From contig LVAC01000011.1 of assembly GCA_001602955.1 (NCBI GenBank), forward strand, positions 124,001 to 188,000: DNA of 64,000 nucleotides, given 5' to 3'. Positions within the stretch are counted from its first letter, which is position 1. Every line of letters starts with the position of its first letter. The DNA comes from Sulfurospirillum sp001602955. Its GTDB lineage: Bacteria > Campylobacterota > Campylobacteria > Campylobacterales > Sulfurospirillaceae. Positions 8,435 to 18,521 of this stretch are shown in pieces. The position numbers were made by a program, and so were the translations under genes. The notes under the pieces are model-generated. The model was not told where the DNA came from. It saw only the letters and a list, made by a program, of their open reading frames with translations, and searched no databases.

Positions 8435-9280
8435 CTATTTCATATGCGGCGAATCGATAATACGTACATTATCGCATCCGACTTGCAAACCTTTGTCGCA
8501 ACTTTGTTGAAACAACGCTTTGGCTTTTTTGTCGTCTTGCGCGACGCCTTTTCCCTCGGCATACAAGATCCCTAAGTTGTTGCACCCTTTGTCATACCCG
8601 AGTTGACACGCCTTCTCATAAAAACCGAACGCTTTTTTATACTCTTGCGTCACGCCGCGACCCGATACGTATAAAAGTCCCAAGTTGTCGCAGCCCATAC
8701 TCACGTTGCCGTCACAGGCTTTTTGGTAGTATTCGCTCGCTTTTTTAGCGTCTTGCGCCACGCCGCGTCCTTCGGCATACAAAAATCCTAAATTGTTACA
8801 AGCAAAAAGGTTTTCGCTTTGGCAGGCTTTTTTGTAAAGCTCGCTTGCTTTTTGATAGTTTTGCGTCACGCCCGAACCGTTGGCATACAAAAGTCCCAAA
8901 CTGTTACATGCGCTGTCGTCATCGTCCGCACACGCTTTTTCGTACAACGCTTTGGCTTTTGTAAAGTCTTGTTTGAGCACCGTGCCTTCAACGTACATTA
9001 GCCCCAAGTTGTAACATGCCGAACTGAAATTTTGATCGCAGGCTTTTTCGTAGAACAACGCCGCTTTTTTAAGGTCTTTGGCGACATTGCCTTCGCCTTG
9101 TTCGTAAACGACGCCCAAGTTATAGCATCCTGAAGCCTTACCCTCTTTACACGCCTGATCGTACACTTCGACCAATTTTTGATGATCGCCGCCCTCTTTT
9201 GCTTCGATACCCTCTTTAATAAATCCGGCATGCGCGTAAAGTGCCGCCGCTAAAAATACTAGTGCTACACGGTATTTCAT
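8435..9280 (-). CDS. Sel1-repeat (Hcp-like) secreted cysteine-rich protein
   Basis: 281 residues: a signal peptide, then about seven 36-residue Sel1-like repeats of the pattern ...KACDGN-x-GCDNLGLLYxxGRGVxQDxKKA. Each repeat has a Cys pair seven apart, as in Helicobacter cysteine-rich proteins that form helix-turn-helix solenoids locked by disulfides. ATG at 9280 follows AAAGGAG. It lies inside the mcc operon between a HemW-like gene and the NosL-like gene; a scaffold role for periplasmic assembly is possible but unproven. Confidence 0.88.
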   Translation of the reverse strand: MKYRVALVFLAAALYAHAGFIKEGIEAKEGGDHQKLVEVYDQACKEGKASGCYNLGVVYEQGEGNVAKDLKKAALFYEKACDQNFSSACYNLGLMYVEGTVLKQDFTKAKALYEKACADDDDSACNSLGLLYANGSGVTQNYQKASELYKKACQSENLFACNNLGFLYAEGRGVAQDAKKASEYYQKACDGNVSMGCDNLGLLYVSGRGVTQEYKKAFGFYEKACQLGYDKGCNNLGILYAEGKGVAQDDKKAKALFQQSCDKGLQVGCDNVRIIDSPHMK

Positions 9281-9296
9281 GGTTTCTCCTTTGGTT

Positions 9297-10565
9297 TTAT
9301 GAAGCATTTTGATAAAACGTTTTACTCAAATACGCACGAACGAGGTCCATACCGCTGTAAAACGTTTTCATCATCGTCGCACACAAGTAATCGCCGAAAA
9401 GCGTCGTGTAAATGACGCCCCCTTCTTTGCGAATCGCATGGTTGGACTCCAACCACCACAACTCGATGCTAAACATCTTTTCGACGCAAATGCCAAACCG
9501 CGTGTTAAAACGTTCCATATCGAGACTTCGCGAAAAAAGCTCCAGCAAAAAGGCGTATTGCACCTGCTGTTTGAACGAAAAGACGGGCGTTTGCGCAATA
9601 ATCGCATGGCGTTGCTCTTTGATACGCTGAAGGTACTCGCTCAAAGAGTAGGCGTTCACGTAAAGTCGGTCGTTAAATGCACTAAACGCGCCGCTTCCGA
9701 CCCCGACGTATTCGGGATAATGAACGACGTATTCGTCGCTTAACGCACTTTTTTCTTTGGCAAACGCCCATGCGTTATTGAGGTTATACTCACTCATCTC
9801 GTCGCGAATCGCTTGGTAGAGCATCCACTCTTTAATACCTTCGTCTTCTCCGAACGTATTTTTGATGCTCTCTTTCATTAACGAAGAGCGCATCAGCGGA
9901 TACGTCGTGATTTGTTCGCTTCCTAAGGCTTTGGCGATGCGTAAATCTTCGCGCAACATCGCTTCACTTTGAGCGGGAAAATTAAAAATCAAGTCCAAAC
10001 TGATCGTGGGCAAAATACCTTGAAGCGATTCGATTTTGCGTTGAAGCTCTTTGGAAGAGCCGTAACGCTCGTACCGACCCATACGTTTTAAAAGCGTGTC
10101 GTCGAAGGTTTGTACGCCGATGGAAAGCCGATCGATCAACCCTTTGGCTTCGTACACTCTTTCGCGATCGATCGAAGCGGGTGAACTTTCGCAGGAAACT
10201 TCTTTGATATCAAAAAGCTCTTTTGCCACACGAATCGTCTGAAAAAGCTCTTTGGGATCAACGAAGGGCGTACCGCCGCCGATGTATAAGCGATCGAAGG
10301 AAAACCCTAAGCGTTTTACAATGAACAACTCTTCACGCAACGAACGAAAATAGCTTTTGACGTTCAAGGCGTCGTATTTAAATTTGTGAAACGAGCAAAA
10401 GGGGCAAAAATCGTGACAAAAAGGAACGTGCATGTACAGAAGATAGGGTTTCGACACGTCCGTGGCGTAAGTGACGGGCGCGTCGAGCCTTTCGATTTTA
10501 AGGGCTTCTTTGAGCTTGGATTGCATCATGGATTGCGCGAAATAAGACGAAAACCGTTTTAACAT
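9297..10565 (-). CDS. HemN/HemW-like radical SAM protein
   Basis: 422 residues. The radical SAM motif C-X3-C-X2-C (FCHDFCPFCSF) is near residue 50, followed by GGGTPF and the (F/S)IGVQTFDD segment typical of the coproporphyrinogen oxidase-like family. These are either oxygen-independent coproporphyrinogen III dehydrogenases or HemW/HutW-type haem chaperones; the extra Cys after CXXC that true HemN has is not present (CSF). Together with HemJ-like and CcsBA genes it suggests local haem supply for an octahaem enzyme. Start ATG shares bases with the upstream stop. Confidence 0.8.
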   Translation of the reverse strand: MLKRFSSYFAQSMMQSKLKEALKIERLDAPVTYATDVSKPYLLYMHVPFCHDFCPFCSFHKFKYDALNVKSYFRSLREELFIVKRLGFSFDRLYIGGGTPFVDPKELFQTIRVAKELFDIKEVSCESSPASIDRERVYEAKGLIDRLSIGVQTFDDTLLKRMGRYERYGSSKELQRKIESLQGILPTISLDLIFNFPAQSEAMLREDLRIAKALGSEQITTYPLMRSSLMKESIKNTFGEDEGIKEWMLYQAIRDEMSEYNLNNAWAFAKEKSALSDEYVVHYPEYVGVGSGAFSAFNDRLYVNAYSLSEYLQRIKEQRHAIIAQTPVFSFKQQVQYAFLLELFSRSLDMERFNTRFGICVEKMFSIELWWLESNHAIRKEGGVIYTTLFGDYLCATMMKTFYSGMDLVRAYLSKTFYQNAS

Positions 10566-10566
10566 G

Positions 10567-11067
10567 TCAAGCCTTTAAGGTCGCGATTTTATAAATGACG
10601 AAGCCGAAAAACACGATCACGCCGAGGGAAAAAAGCGGCATCGTATCTTTGGTAATCACGTAGGTGACAATCAGGATCGACAACAATGTCGGCACTTCGT
10701 TATAGGCTCTAAAAAACTGTCCGCTTCGCGTCGTCGGTTGGGTCTGAAGCTTGAGCCTGTAATGCTCCATGCTAAACGAAAAAAGCGTTAAGAGTACCAG
10801 CACGAGCAGTTTTAGATGCATCCACGACTGCTCTAAAAGCGCATTGTTGAGCGTGATCATCCATACGCCGCTGATGATGCTTGCCCAAAATGCGGGTAAG
10901 CCTATGTATTTGTAGAGCTTGTATTCTTGAATTTGCACGACCGAGACAAAGCCTGCGTTATTGTTATGTTCTCGATGGTAAACGTAAAGCCTCGGCTGGT
11001 AAAACATGACTGCCATCCACGACATCACCGCCATAATATGAAACACCAAAAGGTACATGTAAAGCAT
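10567..11067 (-). CDS. HemJ/CopD-like integral membrane protein
   Basis: 166 residues with four to five helices. The first helix has HIMAVMSWMA, a His conserved in the UPF0093 (HemJ, protoporphyrinogen oxidase) family, and the FRAYNEVPTLL segment is typical of epsilon-type HemJ. HemJ converts protoporphyrinogen IX to protoporphyrin IX. ATG 11067 lies five bases after AAGGAG; a GTG six bases upstream abuts the ribosome site and is less likely. Located between ccsA and the HemW-like gene. It may be a second, cluster-specific copy. CopD-like copper import is an alternative. Confidence 0.72.
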   Translation of the reverse strand: MLYMYLLVFHIMAVMSWMAVMFYQPRLYVYHREHNNNAGFVSVVQIQEYKLYKYIGLPAFWASIISGVWMITLNNALLEQSWMHLKLLVLVLLTLFSFSMEHYRLKLQTQPTTRSGQFFRAYNEVPTLLSILIVTYVITKDTMPLFSLGVIVFFGFVIYKIATLKA

Positions 11068-11076
11068 TTTCACTCC

Positions 11077-13779
11077 TTAAACTAAACGTACTTTGCGACC
11101 GCGATACGCCGCAAACGCTAAGCACGCGATGATTGCCAAACCATAATAAACGCCCGAGGGAATCGCCGGGCTCTCTCCGGTAGCGGCATACGAATGCATG
11201 CCCGTCAAATAGAAATTGACGCCGAAATACGTCATCAAAATCGAGCCGAAACCGACGATCGAAGCAATCGAAAAAACGTAAAGCGAAGAGAATTTGGGCA
11301 CAAAACGTAAATGCAAAATCAACGCATAGACGATAATCGAAACGTACGACCACGTCTCTTTGGGATCCCAACCCCAATAGCGTCCCCACGATTCGTTCGC
11401 CCAAATACCGCCGAAAAAGTTACCGACGCTCAACATCGAAAGCCCGATAATCAGGCTGATTTCGTTAATGGCACCGATCATACGAATCTGCTCGTTGATG
11501 CGTTCTTCGTTGGGAGCACGTTTGAGTGCCATCAAGATCAAACTAACCGCGCCCAAAAGCGCACCCAAACCTAAAAAGCCGTAACTCGCCGTAATGACCG
11601 ACACGTGAATGCTCAACCAATAGGATTTTAAAACGGGAACCAAGTTGGTGATTTGCGGATTGACAAAACTCATATGCGCCACCAACATAACGATTGCGGC
11701 TAAAATCGCGGCGGACGAAAGCGATAACATAGAGCGTCGAAACACGACCAAACCCGCCAGTGCCGCCGACCATCCGATGTATATCATCGACTCGTACGAA
11801 TCGCTCCAAGGTGCATGTGCGGAGACGTACCAGCGAAGCGCAAGCGCAAAGGTATGCACGCCAAAACCGAGGGCAAAAAGCACGATCGTCGCTTTTTCCA
11901 AGACGACCAAACGTCGCCCTCGAAACAAGTAGACCAACGCTAACGCAAATGCCCACAATCCGACGATAAAGTAAAAGCCGACGAGCTTTTGAAAAAGCCC
12001 CAAGCGGTTGTACGTCACTTCGGCTTTCACGCGCGTTGTGCTTGGCAAAATCTCCGAAGCTTCCGCGCTTTGATACGCTTTTAGTCCGTAAAGTGCTTGC
12101 GTCGCCTTCTCCCAACGGTTGGTTTCGATGCCCTCTTGTAAGCCCGCAAAATAGTTGCTAATCAACGTTTTGACTTCCGAAGAGACGCTCGGATGGTTTA
12201 ATGCACCGCTAGGATCGACCCATGTGTGCGCCGGATCGTTCGGCAGGGGGATAAATTTGAACAAAACGCCCTTAAACGTCAAATAAGCGATATTGAGTTT
12301 CTCGTCGAATTTGATCAAGTCGTTTTCGAACGTACCGCGCTTGGATTGCGCTTTTTGGTTGGCGTCGTTCATCGCTTGCGCTAATTTATAACGCCCGTTT
12401 TCATCAAACACCTGCGAAAACGAGGCATACTCTTGATCGTCTTTCATTCCGATCAGCGTTTTGATCTGTTTATTGGAAAGCTTAACGATCGCAATATCTT
12501 GCCAAATGTCCGGTCGCGTGCTCATGGCTAACACCATCTGTTCCGCACTTAAACCGTAAAGAGAACGTTGCGTCGTCAATTTCGTGACGATTTCGGTCGC
12601 TTCGGTGCTAAAAGGCTTCATTCTTCCTTGCATATCTTGCACCAAAAGCTCGCTGAGATCCTTGTCGGCATGTACTGCGCTGTTCAAGCGAACTTGCTCC
12701 AAATAAGCACTATAATCTGCCGTATTTGCCTTCACGTCCACGCCTAAAAAGCTTACCAAAAGGGTTAGCCACAATAGTTGTGCGTTTTTAAGGTAGGCTC
12801 TTAATTTGAAAAAACGGCTACCGCGCGTAAAAAAGTTCAGTAAAAATCCCGCCGTTAAAAGAAAATATCCCGCATACGTCGGCCACTTTCCGGGATCTTT
12901 ATTGATCTCCAAAACCGTTCCTTTTTCATCCGTATCGTATGACGATTGAAAAAAGGTATACCCTTCGTAATGTAAAGGGTGATTCATAAAAATGCGATAC
13001 GCCATTACAGGCTTTTTGAGGGTGTCCAAAACATCGATTTCACTTGCATACGAAGAAGCACTCATCGAGCCGGGATAGCGTTCCAACTGAAAATCGCGCA
13101 AGGCTATGGAAAAAGGTAGTACCAGCACTTTTGATCCCCACGACAGATGAACGTCAAGCCCCTGAAACGAAACGGTAACCGGCTCTTCGATCCAGCCGGC
13201 ACCGCCTTCGATTTTTACCGAGCGCATTTCACTTCCGTAACGAACGTCGACCCAAAGCGTCGCCAATTCGCCTTTGGCTTTATAGCGGTAATTTTTATAC
13301 GTGACGACCAAAGGCTTTCCCTCGATCGTCTCTTTATAGGTAAAATCGTTCGATCCGAGTTGCGTTAACGCGAGCGGATATTCAAACGAAGCTTTAGGCG
13401 TTTCGACGTGAAGGTACGACGTCACCGTGAGCATTTCGTTTTCGCTCTTTCCCTCACGAACGTGCATGACCCCTTCGTATCCGAAATAACGCGTCAATCC
13501 CGCGCCGATTAAGATCACCGCAAAAGCGGCGTGTATCAAAAAAGCACCTTTTCGTCTCCACATACGGGTTTGATACATCAAGCCGATCATACAAAGGCAT
13601 GAGAGTACCATGACCGTTTCGTACCACGCCGCGTCGTACACGGCGATTTTGGCACTTTGCGTATCGTACGCGCTTTCGATAAACGTCGCAACGCCTGCGC
13701 CGATGCCTAAAATCGCCAATAACAGTAGCACGACCCCGTAAGAGAAAAGATAACGCATCCCTTTTTCAATCCACACCAT
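11077..13779 (-). CDS. ccsA1: CcsBA-type cytochrome c haem lyase (CcsA1-like)
   Basis: 900 residues: fused system II cytochrome c synthase, ResB/CcsB-like in the first 320 residues and CcsA-like in the last 320. The CcsA half contains the WWD-type haem-handling segment (YWGWDPKETWS) and flanking histidines in transmembrane helices. It transports haem and attaches it to apocytochrome cysteines outside the cytoplasmic membrane. In Wolinella succinogenes the CcsA1 isoenzyme next to mccA is needed for the CX15CH haem of MccA; here MccA also has that motif, so the same dedicated role is likely. Sits between mccD and the HemJ-like gene, nine bases from each. Confidence 0.9.
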   Translation of the reverse strand: MVWIEKGMRYLFSYGVVLLLLAILGIGAGVATFIESAYDTQSAKIAVYDAAWYETVMVLSCLCMIGLMYQTRMWRRKGAFLIHAAFAVILIGAGLTRYFGYEGVMHVREGKSENEMLTVTSYLHVETPKASFEYPLALTQLGSNDFTYKETIEGKPLVVTYKNYRYKAKGELATLWVDVRYGSEMRSVKIEGGAGWIEEPVTVSFQGLDVHLSWGSKVLVLPFSIALRDFQLERYPGSMSASSYASEIDVLDTLKKPVMAYRIFMNHPLHYEGYTFFQSSYDTDEKGTVLEINKDPGKWPTYAGYFLLTAGFLLNFFTRGSRFFKLRAYLKNAQLLWLTLLVSFLGVDVKANTADYSAYLEQVRLNSAVHADKDLSELLVQDMQGRMKPFSTEATEIVTKLTTQRSLYGLSAEQMVLAMSTRPDIWQDIAIVKLSNKQIKTLIGMKDDQEYASFSQVFDENGRYKLAQAMNDANQKAQSKRGTFENDLIKFDEKLNIAYLTFKGVLFKFIPLPNDPAHTWVDPSGALNHPSVSSEVKTLISNYFAGLQEGIETNRWEKATQALYGLKAYQSAEASEILPSTTRVKAEVTYNRLGLFQKLVGFYFIVGLWAFALALVYLFRGRRLVVLEKATIVLFALGFGVHTFALALRWYVSAHAPWSDSYESMIYIGWSAALAGLVVFRRSMLSLSSAAILAAIVMLVAHMSFVNPQITNLVPVLKSYWLSIHVSVITASYGFLGLGALLGAVSLILMALKRAPNEERINEQIRMIGAINEISLIIGLSMLSVGNFFGGIWANESWGRYWGWDPKETWSYVSIIVYALILHLRFVPKFSSLYVFSIASIVGFGSILMTYFGVNFYLTGMHSYAATGESPAIPSGVYYGLAIIACLAFAAYRGRKVRLV

Positions 13780-13788
13780 AAAAACCCC

Positions 13789-14745
13789 TTATGCGCTAAA
13801 CGTTTGTCCGGCATATAAAATAAAAAGACGTAACGATAAAACTCCCAGCACGCTTGCCGCACCGCTGAGATAAAATGCAAATGCGCTATGAGCGACTTTT
13901 TTCCCTAAGAGAAAATTCAACACCAAAGGTACGCCAAAGCCGATTCCGACGACGCCGAACCAGAAAAGCGCACTGTAACCTCCTTGAAAAAATGCACCCG
14001 CCGTTTGTTTATCGAAGCTCGTTCCGACGATTAAAGAGACGAAAAGCATAAACAAAAGCAACATCTCCAACGCCATAACGGGCCACTCGATCGTATGTAA
14101 GGTTTTCATATCGCCCGCGTGAGCGTCGGCTTGAAAGAAAAACGAAGCGATCAGGCTTGAAAACGCCGTTCCGGCAGAAAGACCCGAGACAACGAACAAG
14201 GCGGGTAAAATTGCGGTATTTAAAAGCGGAAAACGTACCAATACCGAAATCAAAAATCCCGTATACGCACACACGACGATCGCAAACACAAATGCCAACA
14301 CTTCGACCGCCGGACGCAAGGCTTTGAGAATCGGAAATAAAAAAAAGAGTTTTGCCAAAGGCGTTGTCGCCAAATGCTCTTTAATCCACCCCTCAAACAC
14401 GATCGCTACCAACACAAACGTTAACGGTATGTAAAGACATAACGCCAAAACGCCGATCGACATAACCGACTTAAAGTTGTAATTGATCAAGATTTTCCAA
14501 AAATAAAGCGGTTTTTCCAAATCGCCCACCAAGAAAACCATTCCAAAAACGATGGTAACAAACGAAACAAGCGAAGCGGCTTTGAGTAAGGGCGTCTCCA
14601 CGGTTTGATGTTGATAATAGCGAAGTGCCAACGAGACGATGAGCGCGCCTCCGGAGATTCCCGCCAACAACAAATAGACGCCGATCGGCCAGCCCCATTC
14701 CACACCGTGGGAAAATCCGACGGTAAATTCTATGGCTTCGTTCAT
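13789..14745 (-). CDS. mccD: NrfD/PsrC-family quinol dehydrogenase subunit MccD
   Basis: 318 residues with eight to nine membrane helices of the NrfD family (start: FSHGVEWGWPIGVYLLLAG). NrfD proteins take electrons from menaquinol and pass them to a partner Fe-S subunit, here MccC encoded 2 bp upstream. MccCD would feed MccA in the periplasm. Length and topology are normal. Assignment rests on family plus the conserved order mccA-B-C-D. Confidence 0.9.
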   Translation of the reverse strand: MNEAIEFTVGFSHGVEWGWPIGVYLLLAGISGGALIVSLALRYYQHQTVETPLLKAASLVSFVTIVFGMVFLVGDLEKPLYFWKILINYNFKSVMSIGVLALCLYIPLTFVLVAIVFEGWIKEHLATTPLAKLFFLFPILKALRPAVEVLAFVFAIVVCAYTGFLISVLVRFPLLNTAILPALFVVSGLSAGTAFSSLIASFFFQADAHAGDMKTLHTIEWPVMALEMLLLFMLFVSLIVGTSFDKQTAGAFFQGGYSALFWFGVVGIGFGVPLVLNFLLGKKVAHSAFAFYLSGAASVLGVLSLRLFILYAGQTFSA

Positions 14746-14747
14746 GA

Positions 14748-15431
14748 TTAAACTCCTACTTTCACAACGGGAATATAACGCAAGCTCGGCTTGGTTCCAA
14801 ACGTCGGTTTCATACGTACCGCATCTTTGACATGTAAGATTTGGTTGATGTACGAATCCGGATCGTTCAGATTGCCGAACACCAATGCTTTATACTTGCA
14901 CGATTGCACGCATGCGGGGTCTTGTTTTTTCGCAAAATTCGTATTGAAACAAAAATTGCAGTTCTCCGCCGCTTTGGTTTCATGGTTGATAAAACGAACG
15001 TCGTACGGGCACGCCACGATACAATACTTACATGCGATACAATCGTCGGCGTTCATCGTCACGATGCCCGTTTTCTCGTCTCGATGACAGGCTTTCGTGG
15101 GACATACGTTCACGCACGGTGCATCTTCGCATTGTTGGCACGAAACGCGTACATAACGTTTTTCCATCGGCGTCGCAGGATCGGTTTTACTTTGCACGTA
15201 GAGCCTTGCTTGACCTTGGGGCACGGCGTTTATTTTGTGACATGCGACTTCACACTCGGTACAACCGACGCATTTGTTTTGATCGAAAATCATCCCGTAA
15301 TGGGGTTTCTTACCTTCGTTTGACGTTTGCGCTTGTTCTTCCGCCAAGACACCTTGCCCGATGGTGCCTACTACGACGGAACTCGCACCTAAATACTTTA
15401 GAAAATTTCTTCTTTTCTCATCTTGTTCCAT
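14748..15431 (-). CDS. mccC: Four-cluster ferredoxin-like subunit MccC with Tat signal
   Basis: 227 residues. The N-terminus has a twin-arginine type motif (RRNFLKYLG) followed by a hydrophobic stretch, so it is exported folded. Four cysteine groups follow: CVGCTECEVAC, CQQCEDAPCVNVC, CIACKYCIVAC and CNFC...CVQSC, the NrfC/PsrB/DmsB pattern that binds four [4Fe-4S] clusters. It relays electrons from the quinol dehydrogenase MccD to the sulfite reductase. Located 33 bp after mccB. Confidence 0.93.
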   Translation of the reverse strand: MEQDEKRRNFLKYLGASSVVVGTIGQGVLAEEQAQTSNEGKKPHYGMIFDQNKCVGCTECEVACHKINAVPQGQARLYVQSKTDPATPMEKRYVRVSCQQCEDAPCVNVCPTKACHRDEKTGIVTMNADDCIACKYCIVACPYDVRFINHETKAAENCNFCFNTNFAKKQDPACVQSCKYKALVFGNLNDPDSYINQILHVKDAVRMKPTFGTKPSLRYIPVVKVGV

Positions 15432-15464
15432 TCTCGTCTCCCCTTTTTGTGTGACTACGAACCT

Positions 15465-16256
15465 CTACTGTTTCTTGAGTGTTTTGTCCGTCGTCGTCAA
15501 CTCTTTCTTCGTCTCTTCGCTGAGCGGTTTTGCGCTATTGTTCAATTCGCCCGGTTTAAGCACTTTGACGAGTTCGACTTCAAAAACGACCGTCGATCCG
15601 GCAGGAATGGCTTGAACGTCCGCATTACCGTACGCAAGCTCACTTGGAATAACCAATTTGGCTTTCTCACCCTCGCGCATCAACATCAAACCCTCTTGTA
15701 ACCCGTCGATGACGTTGACCATCGAAAGGTGAGCCGGCGTTTTGCGCGCATAGGTGTCGTCGAACACCGTACCGTTGAGCAACGTTCCTTTATAATTGAT
15801 CATCACAATGCTTTCAGGTTTGGGCTTCTCGCCTTTACCTTCCGCTAACATTTCGTACTGAAGGCCTGATTTCGTGGTAACGACTTTCTTGTTCTTGGCA
15901 TTGTTTGCAAGGTATTTTTTACCCTCTTCTAAATTTTTATTGAGCTCTTGGTTAAATCTCTCTTGGCTGATTTTATTTAAACCCTCTGCTCGATTGTTTA
16001 GATACGTAATAATCTCTTCGTCTGAAAGTTTTTGCTTTTTCTTTAAAGCATCGACGAAACCGTCGATCAATGCTTCAACATCTGCCTTAACGCCGAGCTC
16101 GGATTGTTCAAAGAGTTGATTCGAAATATAAGAACCCGTCGAAACGCCGATACTGTACGACTCTTTTTGAACATCCGTTTTGAGCTCAACCGCAAAACCC
16201 CTTGATACCAAACAAATAAATACAAACAACCCAATAGAGATTTTTTTACTACTCAT
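15465..16256 (-). CDS. mccB: FKBP-type peptidyl-prolyl isomerase MccB
   Basis: About 263 residues: signal sequence, an FkpA/Mip-like helical N-domain (residues 30-130) and a C-terminal FKBP domain (KTKSGLQYEMLAEG... VMINYKGTLLNGTVFDDTY... IPSELAYGNADVQAIPAGSTVVFEVEL). Periplasmic proline isomerase. The second gene of the Wolinella mcc cluster is also a PPIase, and it is probably needed to fold MccA. Three ATGs in a row are available (16262, 16259, 16256); the third has the best distance to AAGG. Confidence 0.92.
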   Translation of the reverse strand: MSSKKISIGLFVFICLVSRGFAVELKTDVQKESYSIGVSTGSYISNQLFEQSELGVKADVEALIDGFVDALKKKQKLSDEEIITYLNNRAEGLNKISQERFNQELNKNLEEGKKYLANNAKNKKVVTTKSGLQYEMLAEGKGEKPKPESIVMINYKGTLLNGTVFDDTYARKTPAHLSMVNVIDGLQEGLMLMREGEKAKLVIPSELAYGNADVQAIPAGSTVVFEVELVKVLKPGELNNSAKPLSEETKKELTTTDKTLKKQ

Positions 16257-16332
16257 CATCATGCCTTTTACCGTAAAAATTCATGAGCCAAGCGAGCTTG
16301 GCCCATGATAAAGTCGCTAACGCGACACCTGC

Positions 16333-18405
16333 TTAGAGATTCTTTTTCATGACGCGTTGCGCTTCATTAATATACTCAACCGCTGCATCGAGTCTTTGTT
16401 TCGTATATTTAAATCCGTGTACGCCCCATGAACCGTCTTTTTCCACTAAATCAACGGTTTCTTGCGCTTTTTCGATCAACTCGTAAACGCGAGCTTTATC
16501 GGACGGTGCCAATTTTTTGACTTCAAGCATTGCATAAAGCCCTTGGATACCGACTTTGACTTGCGTAAACTGGTCTTTGACCGGTGTTTGCCAGCCCATA
16601 ACTTCATCGTAGACTTGTTTTTGGTCTTTGAAGTGTAAGGTCTCTTTTAATTCAGAGTTAATCGGACTATGACATCCTTTTGCCTCGACTTGCTCTTTAT
16701 CCGCCCATGTCGTTCGAGCGCACGCCCACATCAAGTCGACAAAGTTACGTCCGTCTTTATTTCTATCGAAATGCCAATCTTTCGTATCACGAGGTCCTGT
16801 TGCGGCAGAGCTTGCAACCATCGTTTTCATTTTCGGATCGACTTCGATTTTCCAGATATGTGAACGACGTTGCGTATCAAAACCCGCTTGATCTTGGAAT
16901 TGAACCGCATAGAAGTTTTCACAACTCATCATGAACGGCATATGGCACGTTGCACAACTGTTTTTACTGTGCGTATCGGATTTGGCGTGAATATACGCTT
17001 GCTCTTTATGGCAATCCGCACACTCTTTTTTGAGTTTCGGTTTCGTATAGAACGAACTCAAATAACCTTGGTTGGCGTTATAGTTCGTACCTTTGACGTT
17101 TTTCTCGCCCGAAACGTCACCCGTAACATCGTGAGGATCGTGACATGTAGAACAACGCATTCCTTTTAAGTAGTGCGCCGTAAAGTACGATTGAGCACCT
17201 TCGGTTCCGCATCCAGGTCCCATGGATTTGAATTTTGAGCTGAGTGCTAGGTCGGGTTTACCGACGTTAAGCGGATTGCTTTTCATCAAATCGGGGTTGT
17301 AGCTAAAGCGTTGGTGACAGCGTTCGCAGTTAGAGATCAATAAGCCCGAACCACCTTCCAAGTGACCGCCCGCTCCGTGGCACTCTTCACATGAAACGCC
17401 TTTGGAGATCGTATGTTTTTGAAGCTCTTTGGCATTACCTAAAGCCGCAAAAAATTCGCCTTGGTTTTTAAAATCAAATTTCCAAGGGTGACATACTTCA
17501 CAATACGAAGTCGATGCTTGGAACGACATCTCTTTTTTATACTTCGCCGCATAAGAAGCAAGTCCTCTGACGTATCCGCCGTTATCGCCGTATTCTTGAA
17601 GCGTTACGGGGAACTCGGGAACCCATTTTTTAATCTTTTTCGCGACTTCAGGCGTTAGGTTGTACGCCCACGTACGTTGCCATTGGTTTGCTCCGGCCGT
17701 GATTTGACCCGTACCGTTTTTGAGTAAACCGCCTTCGACATGGTATGTTCCACGTAATAACCATGCATCAAAGAAGCCCATTTTTGTTCTAAGGTGTCCT
17801 ACGGTACAATAAATAACGTCGGGTGTGATACCTTGCGGTAAAATCGATGCCGTGTCGCTGTCAAAAACGGGATCGTTCAATTTATTATTGACCTCAGGGT
17901 GTTCGCCCGGGAAACGTATTGTGGACGAGTGTCGTGATCTGCTCCAAGCTTCATATTGCGCAGTATGGCACTCGCCGCATTTTTCAGGTCCGATGAATTT
18001 GTTAGGATACGCAAGCGTTGAATTACGCGCTACCCGATACATCATCGAACTCAAACCCTCACCGCCGCTGCGTTTAGAGTTTTTGGAAAAATCGGCACCG
18101 TGACCCTCTTCGATCCACTCGTGACCGCGATCGCCGACAACCATCTTACCGACCGTTTTTCCGCCGTATTTGGTAAAAATGGGGTGATTTTTAAAGAGCC
18201 AGTCGTACATTGCTTGCTCTTCGACAACATAATCCTGTAACGAAATGACGCCTCGGCTCTCTTTCGTTCCCTTCGCGTGAGCAATAATCTCTCGCGCTTC
18301 CTTACTCATCTGCATGCCTTCCATGGCGGCGGCACTGGTTGCACCGACGGCAAAGATACTCGTGCACATGAATAAACCCAGTAACACTTTGTCCCAATTT
18401 CTCAT
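16333..18405 (-). CDS. mccA: Octahaem cytochrome c sulfite reductase MccA
   Basis: 690 residues with a Sec signal peptide. I count seven CXXCH motifs (CGECH, CEVCH, CEECH, CERCH, CSTCH, CADCH, CATCH) and one CX15CH that starts at CARTTWADKE and ends at KGCH about 120 residues before the end, giving eight haems. In the Wolinella enzyme the CX15CH haem lies at a haem-copper centre where sulfite is reduced to sulfide in the periplasm. The ATG at 18405 follows a perfect AGGAGG six bases away. The promoter at 18522-18553 carries two C-boxes. First gene of the mcc operon and downstream of the mccRS regulators. Confidence 0.96.
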   Translation of the reverse strand: MRNWDKVLLGLFMCTSIFAVGATSAAAMEGMQMSKEAREIIAHAKGTKESRGVISLQDYVVEEQAMYDWLFKNHPIFTKYGGKTVGKMVVGDRGHEWIEEGHGADFSKNSKRSGGEGLSSMMYRVARNSTLAYPNKFIGPEKCGECHTAQYEAWSRSRHSSTIRFPGEHPEVNNKLNDPVFDSDTASILPQGITPDVIYCTVGHLRTKMGFFDAWLLRGTYHVEGGLLKNGTGQITAGANQWQRTWAYNLTPEVAKKIKKWVPEFPVTLQEYGDNGGYVRGLASYAAKYKKEMSFQASTSYCEVCHPWKFDFKNQGEFFAALGNAKELQKHTISKGVSCEECHGAGGHLEGGSGLLISNCERCHQRFSYNPDLMKSNPLNVGKPDLALSSKFKSMGPGCGTEGAQSYFTAHYLKGMRCSTCHDPHDVTGDVSGEKNVKGTNYNANQGYLSSFYTKPKLKKECADCHKEQAYIHAKSDTHSKNSCATCHMPFMMSCENFYAVQFQDQAGFDTQRRSHIWKIEVDPKMKTMVASSAATGPRDTKDWHFDRNKDGRNFVDLMWACARTTWADKEQVEAKGCHSPINSELKETLHFKDQKQVYDEVMGWQTPVKDQFTQVKVGIQGLYAMLEVKKLAPSDKARVYELIEKAQETVDLVEKDGSWGVHGFKYTKQRLDAAVEYINEAQRVMKKNL

Positions 18406-18521
18406 GTTTCCTCCTTTGAAACAGACCAACCTAAACCGCTCTTTTTCGCGTATGAATCGTGGAAATTTCATATACGATTTTGAGCAATTAAAGCATTAAC
18501 CAGCACAAATGCTTCAAAGAA

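Noticed and set aside
18406..18471. Longer MccA start
   Set aside because: The extra 22 residues precede a normal signal peptide that begins at the ATG after AGGAGG.
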